From Candidatus Moraniibacteriota bacterium (GTDB taxonomy: Bacteria > Patescibacteriota > Minisyncoccia > Moranbacterales > UBA2206), in the NCBI GenBank assembly GCA_013334765.1, contig JAAXWW010000001.1:1-39815 (forward strand): a stretch of DNA of 39,815 bases, read 5' to 3'. The position numbers and the translations under genes were made by a program. Below are positions 8,468-16,198 of this stretch, in pieces. Positions within the stretch are counted from its first letter, which is position 1. Every line of letters starts with the position of its first letter. The notes beneath the pieces were generated by a model. The model ran no database searches, was not told the origin of the DNA, and saw nothing but the letters and a program-made list of their open reading frames with translations.

Positions 8468-9130
8468 ATGGCATCGCAGGTTTCCCATATCGTTTATGCT
8501 AAAAGGCTTTTCGATGCTCTCGAAGATAGCGAAAAGATAAGCTCTTTGCGCAATGAAAGGAATCTCCAGATCCCTGACGGTTTCGATAAGGACCTATTCC
8601 TTTTGGGGTGTACATTTCCAGATATCAGGAGGATCGATCGAAAGATTAAGAGAAAAGATACGCATCTTCGATTCGAGCCGTTGGATTTGGATTTTTCATC
8701 TCTCGGCTCTTTCGAGGCCGGATGGAAGTTCCATCTTTATTGCGACATGCGGCGGGAAGAAATCCTCAATGGGCACGGCTTCTATTCCTTGAAAGGCACG
8801 ACTGATTTTTTTTGTGGGCCAGCCAAATTATTGGAAGATGAGCTGATTTATAATGATTACAATAATTGGGAAAAGATAATTTCCTATTTCAGGAATGTTC
8901 CTTCTATTGAAATCGGTATTGATGTGGACAAGGAAACTTTTTCGCTTTGGTATGCTATTTTGGCTAAATATATGGAAGAGCAGCCGACCACTAAGACTAT
9001 GCGTGTTTTTATGAGCAAACAGTTCGGAATAGGTGGGGATTTGAACGATATAATGGAAACTGTCGACAATCTCAGGAAAAACAAGAAAGCGGTGGAAATC
9101 ATTTTGAAAATAAATAACGAGATAATCTAG
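8468..9130 (+). CDS. unknown protein, zinc-dependent phospholipase C-like pattern
   Basis: A 220-residue soluble protein, not firmly recognised. The opening SHIVYAKRLFDAL, then DLFLLGCTFPDIRRI (about 41-55), a TH at about 65-66, and FEAGWKFHLYCDMRREEIL (about 83-101) follow the order seen in the zinc-dependent phospholipase C/S1-P1 nuclease-like family (PF00882): an early His, an LG-x-x-xPD motif, and a later His/Asp helix. Several metal-ligand-type His and Asp are present, but the full ligand set cannot be confirmed by eye. There is no signal peptide, unlike secreted members. The start is ATG 8468; the frame is closed upstream by a stop at 8429. It may be co-transcribed with the YjbQ-like gene 31 bp downstream. 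Confidence 0.55.
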   Translation: MASQVSHIVYAKRLFDALEDSEKISSLRNERNLQIPDGFDKDLFLLGCTFPDIRRIDRKIKRKDTHLRFEPLDLDFSSLGSFEAGWKFHLYCDMRREEILNGHGFYSLKGTTDFFCGPAKLLEDELIYNDYNNWEKIISYFRNVPSIEIGIDVDKETFSLWYAILAKYMEEQPTTKTMRVFMSKQFGIGGDLNDIMETVDNLRKNKKAVEIILKINNEII

Positions 9131-9161
9131 ATAGTTGCTTCTAATAATTAAACCCAAAAAA

Positions 9162-9605
9162 ATGAAGGTAATAAATCACGTCATCAAACTGACTACTTCC
9201 GCAACGCTCGATTTCATCGATATCACGGAAAAGGTCAAAAGGATCGTCAAGGATAAAGGAGTGAAAAACGGGGTCATCAATATCCAATCCCTCCATACCA
9301 CTATGGCAGTCATTGTTCAGGAAGCTGAGCCTCTGCTCTTGGGCGACCTCAAAAAGGTGCTCGAGAAGGCGGCGCCGAGAACGATGCGCTATATGCATGA
9401 CAATTTCAAAGTCAGGACGGTCAATATGCACCCGAATGAACCGGTCAATGGTCACAGCCATTGCAAGGCGCTCTTCCTGACGCCGGGAGTTTTCCTGAAC
9501 GTGCTCGATTCGAAGCTGCAGCTCGGGCAGTGGCAGCACATTTTCGCAGTCGAGCTGGACAATTCCAGGCCAAGGAAGATTGCGATTCAGATAATGGGGG
9601 AATAA
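9162..9605 (+). CDS. YjbQ/UPF0047 family protein
   Basis: A 147-residue member of the YjbQ/UPF0047 family. Some homologues have weak thiamine-phosphate synthase activity, and the real cellular role is unsettled. Signatures are SLHTTMAVIVQEAEP (43-57), NGHSHCKAL (96-104, likely metal-binding His97-type cluster) and a C-terminal QHIFAVELDNSRPRKI (125-140). Length matches the family (about 135-150). The start ATG at 9162 is chosen because an in-frame TTG at 9135 adds only nine residues unlike the family. It converges on rarA across a long inverted repeat. Confidence 0.88.
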   Translation: MKVINHVIKLTTSATLDFIDITEKVKRIVKDKGVKNGVINIQSLHTTMAVIVQEAEPLLLGDLKKVLEKAAPRTMRYMHDNFKVRTVNMHPNEPVNGHSHCKALFLTPGVFLNVLDSKLQLGQWQHIFAVELDNSRPRKIAIQIMGE

Positions 9606-9613
9606 GAACATAG

Positions 9614-9767
9614 GGCTTTGCGCAGTTGCATATGCCAACTAATGTTCCGGCCTGTTAGTTTGTAGCGGCAGCATAGTTGGCTCCACTTGCGGTGAGGCCT
9701 TCTTATGATTTAAGAGTTTGTCGATTTGCCTCCATTGATTAGTTGCCATATGCAACTGCGCAAAGCC
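9614..9767. repeat. 154-bp element with 30-bp near-perfect terminal inverted repeats
   Basis: Left arm 9614-9643 begins GGCTTTGCGCAGTTGCATAT. Right arm 9738-9767 is its reverse complement with a single mismatch. The 94-bp centre has no ORF. It fills the gap between the convergent YjbQ-like gene and rarA. It could be a MITE-like element or an unusually long transcription-stopping hairpin. No target-site duplication was obvious and no second copy was noticed in the window. Confidence 0.8.
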
Positions 9768-9781
9768 TGCAAATGAAAAGT

Positions 9782-10963
9782 TTATAGATATCTTCTTCCT
9801 TTGAGCTTTTCAGGTAAATAAGTTTGTTCAGAACTGTCTTCCATGGGCGTGTACTTGTATCCTTTGCCATAATCTAGCTCTTTCATGAGCTTGGTCGGGG
9901 CATTTCTCAGATGGAGAGGGACGGGAAGATTGGTGAATTCAATGGCATCTTTCTTGGCTTTCTGGTAAGCGGCATAGGCGGTGATGTCCTTTTTCGATTT
10001 GGCAAGATATATGACGCATTGGGCGAGGTGGACGTTGCACTCGGGATATCCGAGCTTATGGCAGGCATCGAAGACGGCATTGGCGAGGATGAGGGCGGTG
10101 TTGTTGGCAAGTCCGATGTCTTCGGATGCGAAACGCACCAGGCGCCTGGCGATATATTTCGGGTCCTCTCCGCCTTCGACCATTCTGGCCAGCCAATAAA
10201 GCGCCGCGTCAGCATCGCCGCCACGCATGGATTTGTGAAGAGCTGAGATGATGTTGTAGTGTTCTTCTCCCATCTTGTCATAGAGTAGGTGCGCCTTCTG
10301 AAGCGCCTTCTGAATGAGTTCCGGGGTTATGTTCCGGTTCTGTTCCAGGCATGCCTCAAGGGTGTTGAGCGCCATCCTGGCGTCCCCGTTGGCGGACAGC
10401 GCCAAGAGCTTCAAGGCTTCTTTCGATATCTTGGCTTTCGGCTTCTTGTTTTCGCTATTGATTATTTCCAGCGCCCGTTCGATGATCGACTCCAGATCTT
10501 TTTCCTGGAGCCTTTCCAAAACGAAAACGCGCGTCCTGGAAAGAAGGGCGCTGTTGACTTCGAAGCTCGGGTTTTCGGTGGTGGCGCCGATGAGGGTGAG
10601 TGTTCCGTTTTCAACATAGGGGAGAAGGGCGTCTTGCTGCGCTTTGTTCCAACGGTGGATCTCGTCTATGAACAGGATGGTTTTCTTTCCGGCAGACTTG
10701 CTCTTTTGGGCCTCCGCGATTATTTCCATTAGCTGTTTCTTGCCGGAAGAGACAGCGCTTAGTTTTATGAAGGCGGATTGGGTTTCTGAGGCGATGATGT
10801 TGGCGATGGTGGTTTTTCCTGTTCCGGGAGGCCCCCAGAGGATCATTGATGGGACGGAATCGCTTCTGATGGCACGAAGAAGATAGGAATCTTTTCCGAT
10901 CGTTTTTTCTTGTCCGATGAATTCATCGATTTTTTTGGGGCGGATGAAGTCCGGGAGAGGCAT
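9782..10963 (-). CDS. rarA: replication-associated recombination protein RarA (MgsA)
   Basis: A 393-residue AAA+ ATPase of the RarA/MgsA/WRNIP1 family that acts at stalled replication forks. The N-terminus PDFIRPKKIDEFIGQE is family-typical. Walker A is GPPGTGKT (44-51) and Walker B is LFIDEIHR (97-104). Sensor 1 is GATTENPSFEVNSALLSR. The C-terminal tetramerisation domain includes the block MRGGDADAALYWLARM. Length fits (E. coli 447; many bacteria 400-440). The start ATG at 10963 has no SD. A promoter with a palindromic -10 region lies just upstream. Confidence 0.95.
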   Translation of the reverse strand: MPLPDFIRPKKIDEFIGQEKTIGKDSYLLRAIRSDSVPSMILWGPPGTGKTTIANIIASETQSAFIKLSAVSSGKKQLMEIIAEAQKSKSAGKKTILFIDEIHRWNKAQQDALLPYVENGTLTLIGATTENPSFEVNSALLSRTRVFVLERLQEKDLESIIERALEIINSENKKPKAKISKEALKLLALSANGDARMALNTLEACLEQNRNITPELIQKALQKAHLLYDKMGEEHYNIISALHKSMRGGDADAALYWLARMVEGGEDPKYIARRLVRFASEDIGLANNTALILANAVFDACHKLGYPECNVHLAQCVIYLAKSKKDITAYAAYQKAKKDAIEFTNLPVPLHLRNAPTKLMKELDYGKGYKYTPMEDSSEQTYLPEKLKGRRYL

Positions 10964-10985
10964 ATATGAAAAAATTTGTTCTTAT

Positions 10986-11019
10986 AGTGATATTGTATCA
11001 CTTTATATTATGAAAGCAA
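10986..11019 (-). promoter_or_regulatory. rarA promoter with palindrome over the -10
   Basis: On the minus strand there is a -35-like TTGCTT (11019-11014), a 16-nt spacer and -10 TACAAT (10997-10992). The -10 is embedded in the inverted repeat AGTGATA-ttg-TATCACT (10986-11002 in plus-strand reading), a possible operator. It sits between the upstream terminator and rarA. Confidence 0.5.
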
Positions 11020-11032
11020 GAACTTTTTTTTG

Positions 11033-11096
11033 GGAAATAAAAAAGCCCCCGGGAGAACTCTTGGTCGCATGTTGGCGATTGAGTTCTCCGTGGGGG
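11033..11096 (-). terminator. strong terminator of the unassigned unit
   Basis: Read on the minus strand: CCCCC, then GGAGAACTC (11089-11081), a 20-nt loop, GAGTTCTCC (11060-11052), GGGGG and CTTTTTTATTT. The unit therefore ends before the rarA promoter. Confidence 0.8.
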
Positions 11097-11154
11097 TGGA
11101 TTCGCTCAGGGGCATCACCGGCAGCTAGTTAGCTGCTAGTAAAGGTGATTGCCC

Positions 11155-11187
11155 CTACATAGGCTGAAATAGTTTCCGGCAGGGCAT
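11155..11187 (-). CDS. possible 10-residue peptide (second small ORF)
   Basis: ATG at 11187 preceded by AAAGGAGACAAAAA, a good SD at correct spacing. It reads MPCRKLFQPM then TAG. The stop abuts the next hairpin stem. At ten residues it may be a leader peptide or chance. The SD quality, unlike the core genes nearby, is the only support. Confidence 0.3.
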   Translation of the reverse strand: MPCRKLFQPM

Positions 11188-11249
11188 TTTTTGTCTCCTT
11201 TTTTCGGCGCTGCCTCGCGATCGATGGCGAGGCAGCCGCCGGCGCAGGG

Positions 11250-11330
11250 TTAGACCAAGGACAGGGCGGCACAGCGATGATCCCGATGATCCTCCAGGTT
11301 GGGGGCGGCGTGCGGGCTGAAATTGGGCAT
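11250..11330 (-). CDS. possible 26-residue peptide (first small ORF)
   Basis: ATG at 11330 preceded by GGAGGACAA, one of the best SD sites in the window. The 26-residue product begins MPNFSPHAAPNL, is rich in His, Arg, Ala and Pro (includes HRDHR) and ends SLV-TAA. No transmembrane segment or known family is seen. The first in the unassigned unit; function unknown. Confidence 0.4.
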   Translation of the reverse strand: MPNFSPHAAPNLEDHRDHRCAALSLV

Positions 11331-11387
11331 TTGTCCTCCAGATGTTATCCATCAGCGCAACGCATGATTGCATCACGCTGACTTGAT

Positions 11388-11415
11388 TGTATAGCATGCC
11401 TGAAAATATTGTCAA
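11388..11415 (-). promoter_or_regulatory. consensus sigma-70 promoter
   Basis: On the minus strand: perfect TTGACA (11415-11410), a 16-nt spacer, and -10 TATACA (11393-11388) with an extended TGC just before it. Predicted start near 11382. One of the strongest promoters in the window. Confidence 0.8.
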
Positions 11416-11518
11416 GCGTTTGTTCAAGCTATTTTTCACGAAATCGATATTTTGCTTAATTTCAGCCAAAAAACAAAAGCATAAAATCACATTTTTTAGG
11501 CTAATAATTTTTTTGTGG

Positions 11519-11524
11519 TATACT
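11519..11524 (+). promoter_or_regulatory. probable folD -10 element
   Basis: TATACT about 16 bp before the folD start cluster. The -35 region is AT-rich without a clear match. Confidence 0.4.
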
Positions 11525-11539
11525 TGAGCAGTAAAAATC

Positions 11540-12415
11540 ATGATGATGAAAACTATGTCCGGAAAGGTAATCGATGGCAGGAAAATAGCTCGGGAAGTCG
11601 GTGGGGGTCTCAAAAAAGAGGTGGAAACCCTGGGGAAAAGGGGGATTGTTCCGCGTGTTGCTGTCATTCTGGCAGGGAACGATCAGGCTTCCGAGATATA
11701 TGTCAGGAACAAACGGCGGAAAGCCGGGACTCTCGGAATCGAATCGGAGCTCTTTCGTTTCGGGTCCGATGCTTCTCAGGAAGAAATCGAAGATTGTATC
11801 AGGAAATTGAATAATGACAAGAATGTGCATGGAATCCTGGTGCAGCTGCCGCTTCCGGGACATATCGACAGGAACAAGATAGTGAGCCTGATCGATCCGG
11901 GAAAAGATGTTGATTGCTTTCATCCCGAGAATGTCGGCAAAAACACCATCGGAGGAATGAATTCGACAATGGTTCCGGTGACGGCGACAGGAATAATGAA
12001 GCTGCTTGAATTTTCAGGAATCCCAATAGAAGGAAAAAAAGCGGTCGTGGTCGGGAGGAGCAATGTGGTCGGGAAACCGACAGCGATCCAGCTGCTTCAT
12101 GCCGGTGCTACTGTCACGGTTTGTCATTCCAAGACGGAGGATCTCAAAAAAGAATGTCTCGAGGCGGATATTTTGGTTGTTGCGACAGGACACGCCGGTC
12201 TCGTGACGGCGAATATGGTCAAAGACGGCGCGGTTGTCATTGATGTTGGCATAAGCGCGCTTCCGGAGGGCGAAATGGTCGGGGACACTGATTTTGAAAA
12301 AGTGAAAGAGAAGGCGAGCTTCATCACTCCGGTTCCGGGAGGCGTGGGACCGATGACGATCATTATGCTTATGAGAAATGTTGTTGAAGCAGCAAAGGCA
12401 CGAGAACAGGAATAA
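11540..12415 (+). CDS. folD: bifunctional methylene-THF dehydrogenase/methenyl-THF cyclohydrolase
   Basis: A 291-residue FolD, interconverting 5,10-methylene-, methenyl- and 10-formyl-tetrahydrofolate in one-carbon metabolism. Active-site residues are seen as Y54-x-x-x-K58 in SEIYVRNKRR. The conserved VQLPLPGHID and DVDCFHPENVG blocks follow. The NADP-binding region has VVVGRSNVVGKP, and the C-terminal family signature PVPGGVGPMTI is present. Length is usual (about 285). Start choice is loose: ATGs at 11540, 11543, 11546 and 11555 are all in frame, and MSGKVIDGRK at 11555 best matches homologues. Confidence 0.95.
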   Translation: MMMKTMSGKVIDGRKIAREVGGGLKKEVETLGKRGIVPRVAVILAGNDQASEIYVRNKRRKAGTLGIESELFRFGSDASQEEIEDCIRKLNNDKNVHGILVQLPLPGHIDRNKIVSLIDPGKDVDCFHPENVGKNTIGGMNSTMVPVTATGIMKLLEFSGIPIEGKKAVVVGRSNVVGKPTAIQLLHAGATVTVCHSKTEDLKKECLEADILVVATGHAGLVTANMVKDGAVVIDVGISALPEGEMVGDTDFEKVKEKASFITPVPGGVGPMTIIMLMRNVVEAAKAREQE

Positions 12416-12425
12416 CAAATATGCT

Positions 12426-12719
12426 ATGCAAATAAAAATCGATAATTTTCTTGGAAATCCGGTCAATGCTTTCCGTCGGGCGGGATATTCTTTTCAGAGG
12501 CAAGCTGGGGACGAGATGAGTTTCGCGAGACCTCTTGCGGCACAGGGTTATCCGAGGTTTCATATATATTCCAAAATAGAAAACGGAAGCCTTATCGCGA
12601 ATATTCATCTGGATATGAAAAAGGAAACATACGGCGACAACACCAGGCATCATGGGGAGTATGGGGATGAAGGGGCTTTGAAAGATGAGGTCAGAAGATT
12701 AGGAGCGGTGTTGGGGTAG
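12426..12719 (+). CDS. small conserved-looking hypothetical protein
   Basis: A 97-residue soluble protein of no family I can name. The start ATG at 12426 (MQIKIDNFLGNP) is preferred, 11 bp after folD. An in-frame upstream ATG at 12378 lies inside folD and adds an unlikely basic stretch. The pattern of FHIYSKIENGSLIANIHLDMK (about 50-70) suggests a beta-hairpin, followed by a conserved-looking KETYGDNTRHHGEYGDE with two adjacent His residues. It is probably co-transcribed with folD. No signal peptide or membrane helix. Confidence 0.6.
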   Translation: MQIKIDNFLGNPVNAFRRAGYSFQRQAGDEMSFARPLAAQGYPRFHIYSKIENGSLIANIHLDMKKETYGDNTRHHGEYGDEGALKDEVRRLGAVLG

Positions 12720-12750
12720 GATTTATTCGAAGTTGCATTATATATTTTGC

Positions 12751-13494
12751 GTGAAAAAACTCCCTGAAAACAAGAAAATAAAATCTATTGTAGTCCTTCC
12801 TGCATATAACGCTGAGAAGACATTACAGAGAACTATTGATGATATTCCTGCGGATTGTGTAGACGAGATCATCCTAGTGGATGATTTTAGCAGTGATAGG
12901 ACGGCTCAATTAGCAGAAGATTATGGGTTGATTGTATATAAACATCAATCAAATAAGGGATATGGGGCTAATCAAAAGACTTGTTATCGCTTAGCATTGG
13001 ATCATGGGGCGGATATTGTCGTTATGTTGCATCCTGACTATCAATATGATCCGAAACTTATAAAATATTTCATAGAATTCATTCGTGACGGATATTTTGA
13101 TGTGATGCTTGGCTCTCGTATACGGACACGCAGGGAAGCGATTCAGGGAGGAATGCCGAAATATAAATATTATGCGAATAGGTTTCTCACTTTCATTGAA
13201 AATGTGCTGAGCGGTCAGAATCTGTCAGAATGGCATACAGGGATGAGGGCTTATAAACGGGAAGTTCTTGAGAGTGTTGATTTTATGAAAAACTCTGATG
13301 ATTTTGTGTTTGATACTCAAATATTATTTGGAATCATAGAAAAGGGGTATCGGATAGGAGAGATACCTGTTCCGGTGAGATATTTTCCAGAGGCATCCAG
13401 CATTAATTTCAGAAGAAGTTTTAGATATGGATGTTTTACATTATTTGTAGCGTTTAGGTTTTTCATTAAAAGAGTGAAGAATAAATTGATATGA
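12751..13494 (+). CDS. GT2 glycosyltransferase (polyprenyl-phosphate sugar type)
   Basis: A GT-A-fold family 2 transferase of about 247 residues. The N-terminal nucleotide-binding strand is IVVLPAYNAEKTLQRTI, then EIILVDDFSSDRT. The acceptor/metal region is MLHPDYQYDPKLI (in place of a simple DxD), then MLGSRI and a C-terminal WHTGMRAYKREVL typical of dolichol-phosphate-type GT2 enzymes. A hydrophobic tail with basic end suggests membrane association. The GTG at 12751 is chosen as start; an in-frame TTG at 12733 is possible. It opens the AT-rich glycan island and overlaps the next gene by four bases (ATGA), so the two are translationally coupled. Confidence 0.85.
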   Translation: MKKLPENKKIKSIVVLPAYNAEKTLQRTIDDIPADCVDEIILVDDFSSDRTAQLAEDYGLIVYKHQSNKGYGANQKTCYRLALDHGADIVVMLHPDYQYDPKLIKYFIEFIRDGYFDVMLGSRIRTRREAIQGGMPKYKYYANRFLTFIENVLSGQNLSEWHTGMRAYKREVLESVDFMKNSDDFVFDTQILFGIIEKGYRIGEIPVPVRYFPEASSINFRRSFRYGCFTLFVAFRFFIKRVKNKLI

Positions 13495-14714
13495 TATCGG
13501 GAATATTCAAAAAGCGGTTGAGTGAACTGTTCAGAAATATCCCGATATATTATGCAGGATTATTTTTCTTGCTGGTGGTTTTTGTTTTGGATTATGCCCC
13601 AGGAGGGGAGCATCAATTTTCTTTTCTTGCGGAATCTTTTTTGAAGGGAAAGCTGTATTTTTTGTCGCAACCGGGTTCATGGCATGATGCCGTTTTTTTC
13701 AGCGGAAATTATTATTGGCCATTGGGACCGTTTCCTGCTGTCTTGTTGATGCCATTTGTTTATGTTTTTGACTTGATGGGAAGATTTTTTTATCAGGGAT
13801 ATTTGCAATTCTTCCTAGTAATAATGGTTTTCATGGGATGTTTCAAGATTTCAAGGAGGATCAGTTATTCAAAAAGTGATTCCATTTATCTTGCATATGC
13901 ATTCTGTTTTTCATCTGTATTTTTGGGAGTGGCATTGGTTCCTTCGGGTTGGCAATTCGCGCAAGTTGTTGCTACGCTTCTTTTATTTCTCTCTATTTTG
14001 GAGTTCTTTGGGAAAAAGCGATATTGGTTGTTGGGGATTATTATGGGACTAGTCGCTGCAACGAGGGCGACCGCAGGACTTGGAATAATATTATTTGCAC
14101 TGGAAATAATATTATCAAAAAAACATCTTAAAATAAAAGCGAAAGATATGTTGAGATTATCTATTCCTTTTGGCTTAGCTATAGCAGGTCTTCTTTTATA
14201 TGATTATTTTAGATTTGGAAATATTTTCGAACAAGGCTATGCATATCAACTGCTGAACGGAGAACTTGAAAAAGCGAGGAGCTATGGGATGTTCAGTTTT
14301 TCACATTTTCTTTCTAATATTTACTATTCTTTTTTAAGTATGCCATCTCCAGTATTCAAAGACAGTACCTCGGTTTTGATTTATCCCTTTATTCAAGCAA
14401 ATCCATGGGGTATGAGTATATTTCTAACATCCCCATATTTGCTGACTGTTTTTTTCTTGAAAAATAATGATAAGTTATCAAAGATATTGTTAATAGCTAT
14501 ATTTTTTATAGCGTTTCCGATCATGATGTATTATGGAATAGGGTGGTATCAGTTTGGATACAGATATGCGCTAGATTTCATGCCGTTTCTATTTCTGTTG
14601 TTCATGCTTAATTATCACAAAGAGAATAAGGTTTTGTCATGGAAAATCAAAGTAGTTATTTTGTTGTCATCTTTTCTGAATCTGCATTTGTTTTTTACTA
14701 TCTTTCATGGATAG
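13491..14714 (+). CDS. multi-spanning GT39-like membrane glycosyltransferase
   Basis: A 407-residue integral membrane protein with about nine to ten hydrophobic helices. After the first helix there is an extracytoplasmic segment with acidic and aromatic residues (VLDYAPGGEHQFSF...), fitting GT-C type (PMT/ArnT-like) transferases that use polyprenyl-phosphate sugars with a catalytic acid in the first loop. WPLGPFPAVLLMPF and LVAATRATAGLG are also reminiscent of these enzymes. No closer family could be named. ATG 13491 overlaps the upstream GT2 stop by ATGA; the GT2 enzyme may make the lipid-linked sugar this protein transfers. Confidence 0.7.
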   Translation: MISGIFKKRLSELFRNIPIYYAGLFFLLVVFVLDYAPGGEHQFSFLAESFLKGKLYFLSQPGSWHDAVFFSGNYYWPLGPFPAVLLMPFVYVFDLMGRFFYQGYLQFFLVIMVFMGCFKISRRISYSKSDSIYLAYAFCFSSVFLGVALVPSGWQFAQVVATLLLFLSILEFFGKKRYWLLGIIMGLVAATRATAGLGIILFALEIILSKKHLKIKAKDMLRLSIPFGLAIAGLLLYDYFRFGNIFEQGYAYQLLNGELEKARSYGMFSFSHFLSNIYYSFLSMPSPVFKDSTSVLIYPFIQANPWGMSIFLTSPYLLTVFFLKNNDKLSKILLIAIFFIAFPIMMYYGIGWYQFGYRYALDFMPFLFLLFMLNYHKENKVLSWKIKVVILLSSFLNLHLFFTIFHG

Positions 14715-14758
14715 CTTTGCTTTTTGGTGATAGATTATTAGTGGTTTGAATTCATGTT

Positions 14759-15493
14759 ATGAAAAAAATTTCCCTAATTATTCCTGCTCATAATGAACAG
14801 GAATATATAGAAAATACAGTACTGTCTTTTAATCATGAGTTGAAAAAGGAAAATATTCCTCACGATATTTTAGTGATAAATGATAATAGCTGCGATGAGA
14901 CAGAGGACGTGTTAAAAAGAATAGCTGTTAATATTCCCGAACTACGTTATATTAATAATTGTTTCCCAAGCGGCTTTGGCTTAGCGGTTCGCAGGGGATT
15001 GGATGAATTTAGGGGTGATTATGTCTCAGTAGTTATGGCTGATTTATCGGATCGGCCCGAGGACCTGGTCGCATATTATCGAAAATTGGAGGAGGGGTAT
15101 GATGCAGTTTTTGGTTCACGCTTTTCTATGGGCGGAAAGTCTCTTGGTTATCCAAAAACTAAATACGCACTAAATCGTTTCACGAATAATTTGATAAGGT
15201 TGTTTTTCGGTATTCGATATGACGATGTTACAAATGCTTTCAAGGCTTATAGCCGAGAAGCTGTTGATGGTTTGCGTCCATTTTTAAGTTCACATTTTAA
15301 TTTAACTGTAGAATTGCCGCTTAAGATAATTGTGCGAGGGTATTCATATGCCGTCGTTCCAAATCAATGGGTTAATAGAAGAAAAGGCAAATCGAAATTG
15401 AAAATTAAAGAAATGGGCAGCCGATATTTTTTTATTATTCTCTATTGCTTATTGGAAAAGTGGCTATCGAGAGGAGATTACAAGAAGAGGTAA
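14759..15493 (+). CDS. GT2 glycosyltransferase, dolichol-phosphate mannosyltransferase-like
   Basis: A 244-residue GT-A enzyme of the DPM1-like group. It has ISLIIPAHNEQEYIENTV (4-21), ILVINDNSCDETEDVL (about 39-54), the metal site VVMADLSDRPEDL (about 97-109; DLSD in place of DxD), AVFGSRF, TNAFKAYSREAV and a basic C-terminus with one hydrophobic helix (YFFIILYCLLEKWL). It likely makes a polyprenyl-phosphate sugar for the GT-C proteins on either side. Start ATG 14759 after a 44-bp gap. Its base composition is AT-rich like the rest of the island. Confidence 0.85.
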   Translation: MKKISLIIPAHNEQEYIENTVLSFNHELKKENIPHDILVINDNSCDETEDVLKRIAVNIPELRYINNCFPSGFGLAVRRGLDEFRGDYVSVVMADLSDRPEDLVAYYRKLEEGYDAVFGSRFSMGGKSLGYPKTKYALNRFTNNLIRLFFGIRYDDVTNAFKAYSREAVDGLRPFLSSHFNLTVELPLKIIVRGYSYAVVPNQWVNRRKGKSKLKIKEMGSRYFFIILYCLLEKWLSRGDYKKR

Positions 15494-15514
15494 TTTAATT
15501 TTTGTTCTCATGAT

Positions 15515-16172
15515 ATGAAAAAAGATTTGTCAAATATCTATCGGAATCGCTTCGGGGGGGGGTATTGATCACAAAAATAAAATCTGGAAAATTTTGTGCG
15601 AGGAATATTTTCAGAGATTTATTGATAGGGACAATGATACCATTTTGGATATTGCCGCTGGATACGGTGAGTTTTTGAATAATATATCGGCTAAGAAAAA
15701 AATCGCAGTTGATCTTAATGAGGATATAAAAAAATTTGTCGGGAAGGATGTTGAAGTTGTTATCTCAGACTGCAAAAAGATTGAGCAGCTAGGTAACGGC
15801 TCGGTTGATAAGATTTTTATCAGTAATTTTCTCGAACATCTCAATAATACGGACGAGGTTATAACAGTTCTAGATGAGTGTTATAGGATATTGAGAAAGG
15901 GCGGGAAAATAATGATATTGCAACCGAATATTCTTTATGTGAAAGAAAAGTATTGGTTTTTTATAGATCACAAAACACCGTTGACGCATAAAAGCCTCGC
16001 TGAGGCGCTTGAGGTTTCCGGTTTTAGGATCGTTATGATGAAAAATAAATTTCTCCCGTATTCCACAAAATCAAATCTTCCTCAGTCTGATTTCGTCATT
16101 AGGATATACTTGAAAATTCCATTGTTGCAGTTTGTTTTTGGAAAACAAACTTTTGTTATAGGAGTAAAATAG
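15515..16172 (+). CDS. class I SAM-dependent methyltransferase, frame broken at a G tract
   Basis: A methyltransferase with SAM motif I ILDIAAGYGEFL, acidic motif AVDLNED, motif SDCKKI, and post-motif FLEHL / ECYRILRKGGKIMIL. As sequenced, the ATG at 15515 gives MKKDLSNIYRNRFGGGY and then stops at TGA. The rest is open in the next frame from 15567 (DHKNKIWKILCEEYFQ) to 16172. A run of nine Gs at 15554-15562 lies at the junction, and eight Gs would join both parts into one 218-residue protein with a family-typical N-terminus. A TTG at 15594 could start a truncated 192-residue form that still has motif I. Either a sequencing error, a mutation, or slipped-strand phase variation explains it. Its place in a glycan cluster fits a sugar or lipid-carrier methyltransferase. 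Confidence 0.75.
15554..15562 (+). repeat. poly-G tract of nine
   Basis: Nine consecutive G residues 40 bp into the methyltransferase gene, in an otherwise AT-rich region. Eight would keep the frame open. Such mononucleotide tracts are classic sites of slippage. Confidence 0.85.
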
Positions 16173-16198
16173 ACAGTCTTTAAAAATATTTAAAAATA

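Larger units (their letters stand above)
11033..11382 (-). ncRNA. unassigned minus-strand transcript: hairpins plus two tiny ORFs
   Basis: A self-contained transcription unit about 350 nt long, of no recognised family, running from a consensus promoter (11388-11415) to a strong terminator (11033-11096). In order of transcription it holds a hairpin with TCAGCG/CGCTGA ends (about 11378-11345), a 26-codon ORF behind GGAGGA, and a 10-bp stem GCTGCCTCGC/GCGAGGCAGC (11236-11209). A 10-codon ORF behind GGAGA follows. Next is a stem GGGGCAATCACC/GGTGATGCCCC (11155-11109, one bulged base) enclosing AGCAGCT/AGCTGC, and then the terminator. Its G+C content is visibly above both flanks. It shows none of the conserved signatures of RNase P, SRP RNA or tmRNA. 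It may be a regulatory RNA, a leader with short peptides, or a small-protein mRNA. Confidence 0.55.

Noticed and set aside
11033-11415. The unassigned unit as tmRNA, RNase P or SRP RNA.
   Set aside because: No tRNA-like ends or tag frame, no GAGGAAAGTCC-type core, and no SRP tetraloop helix could be found.
11155-11667. A 170-residue minus-strand frame through the unassigned unit.
   Set aside because: It runs across the consensus promoter and start site, through stems, and has no family features. The short SD-led ORFs fit better.
15594-16172. Methyltransferase starting at TTG 15594 as the natural form.
   Set aside because: The family-like N-terminal segment continues upstream in the same frame to the G tract, so this start is probably an artefact of the frameshift.
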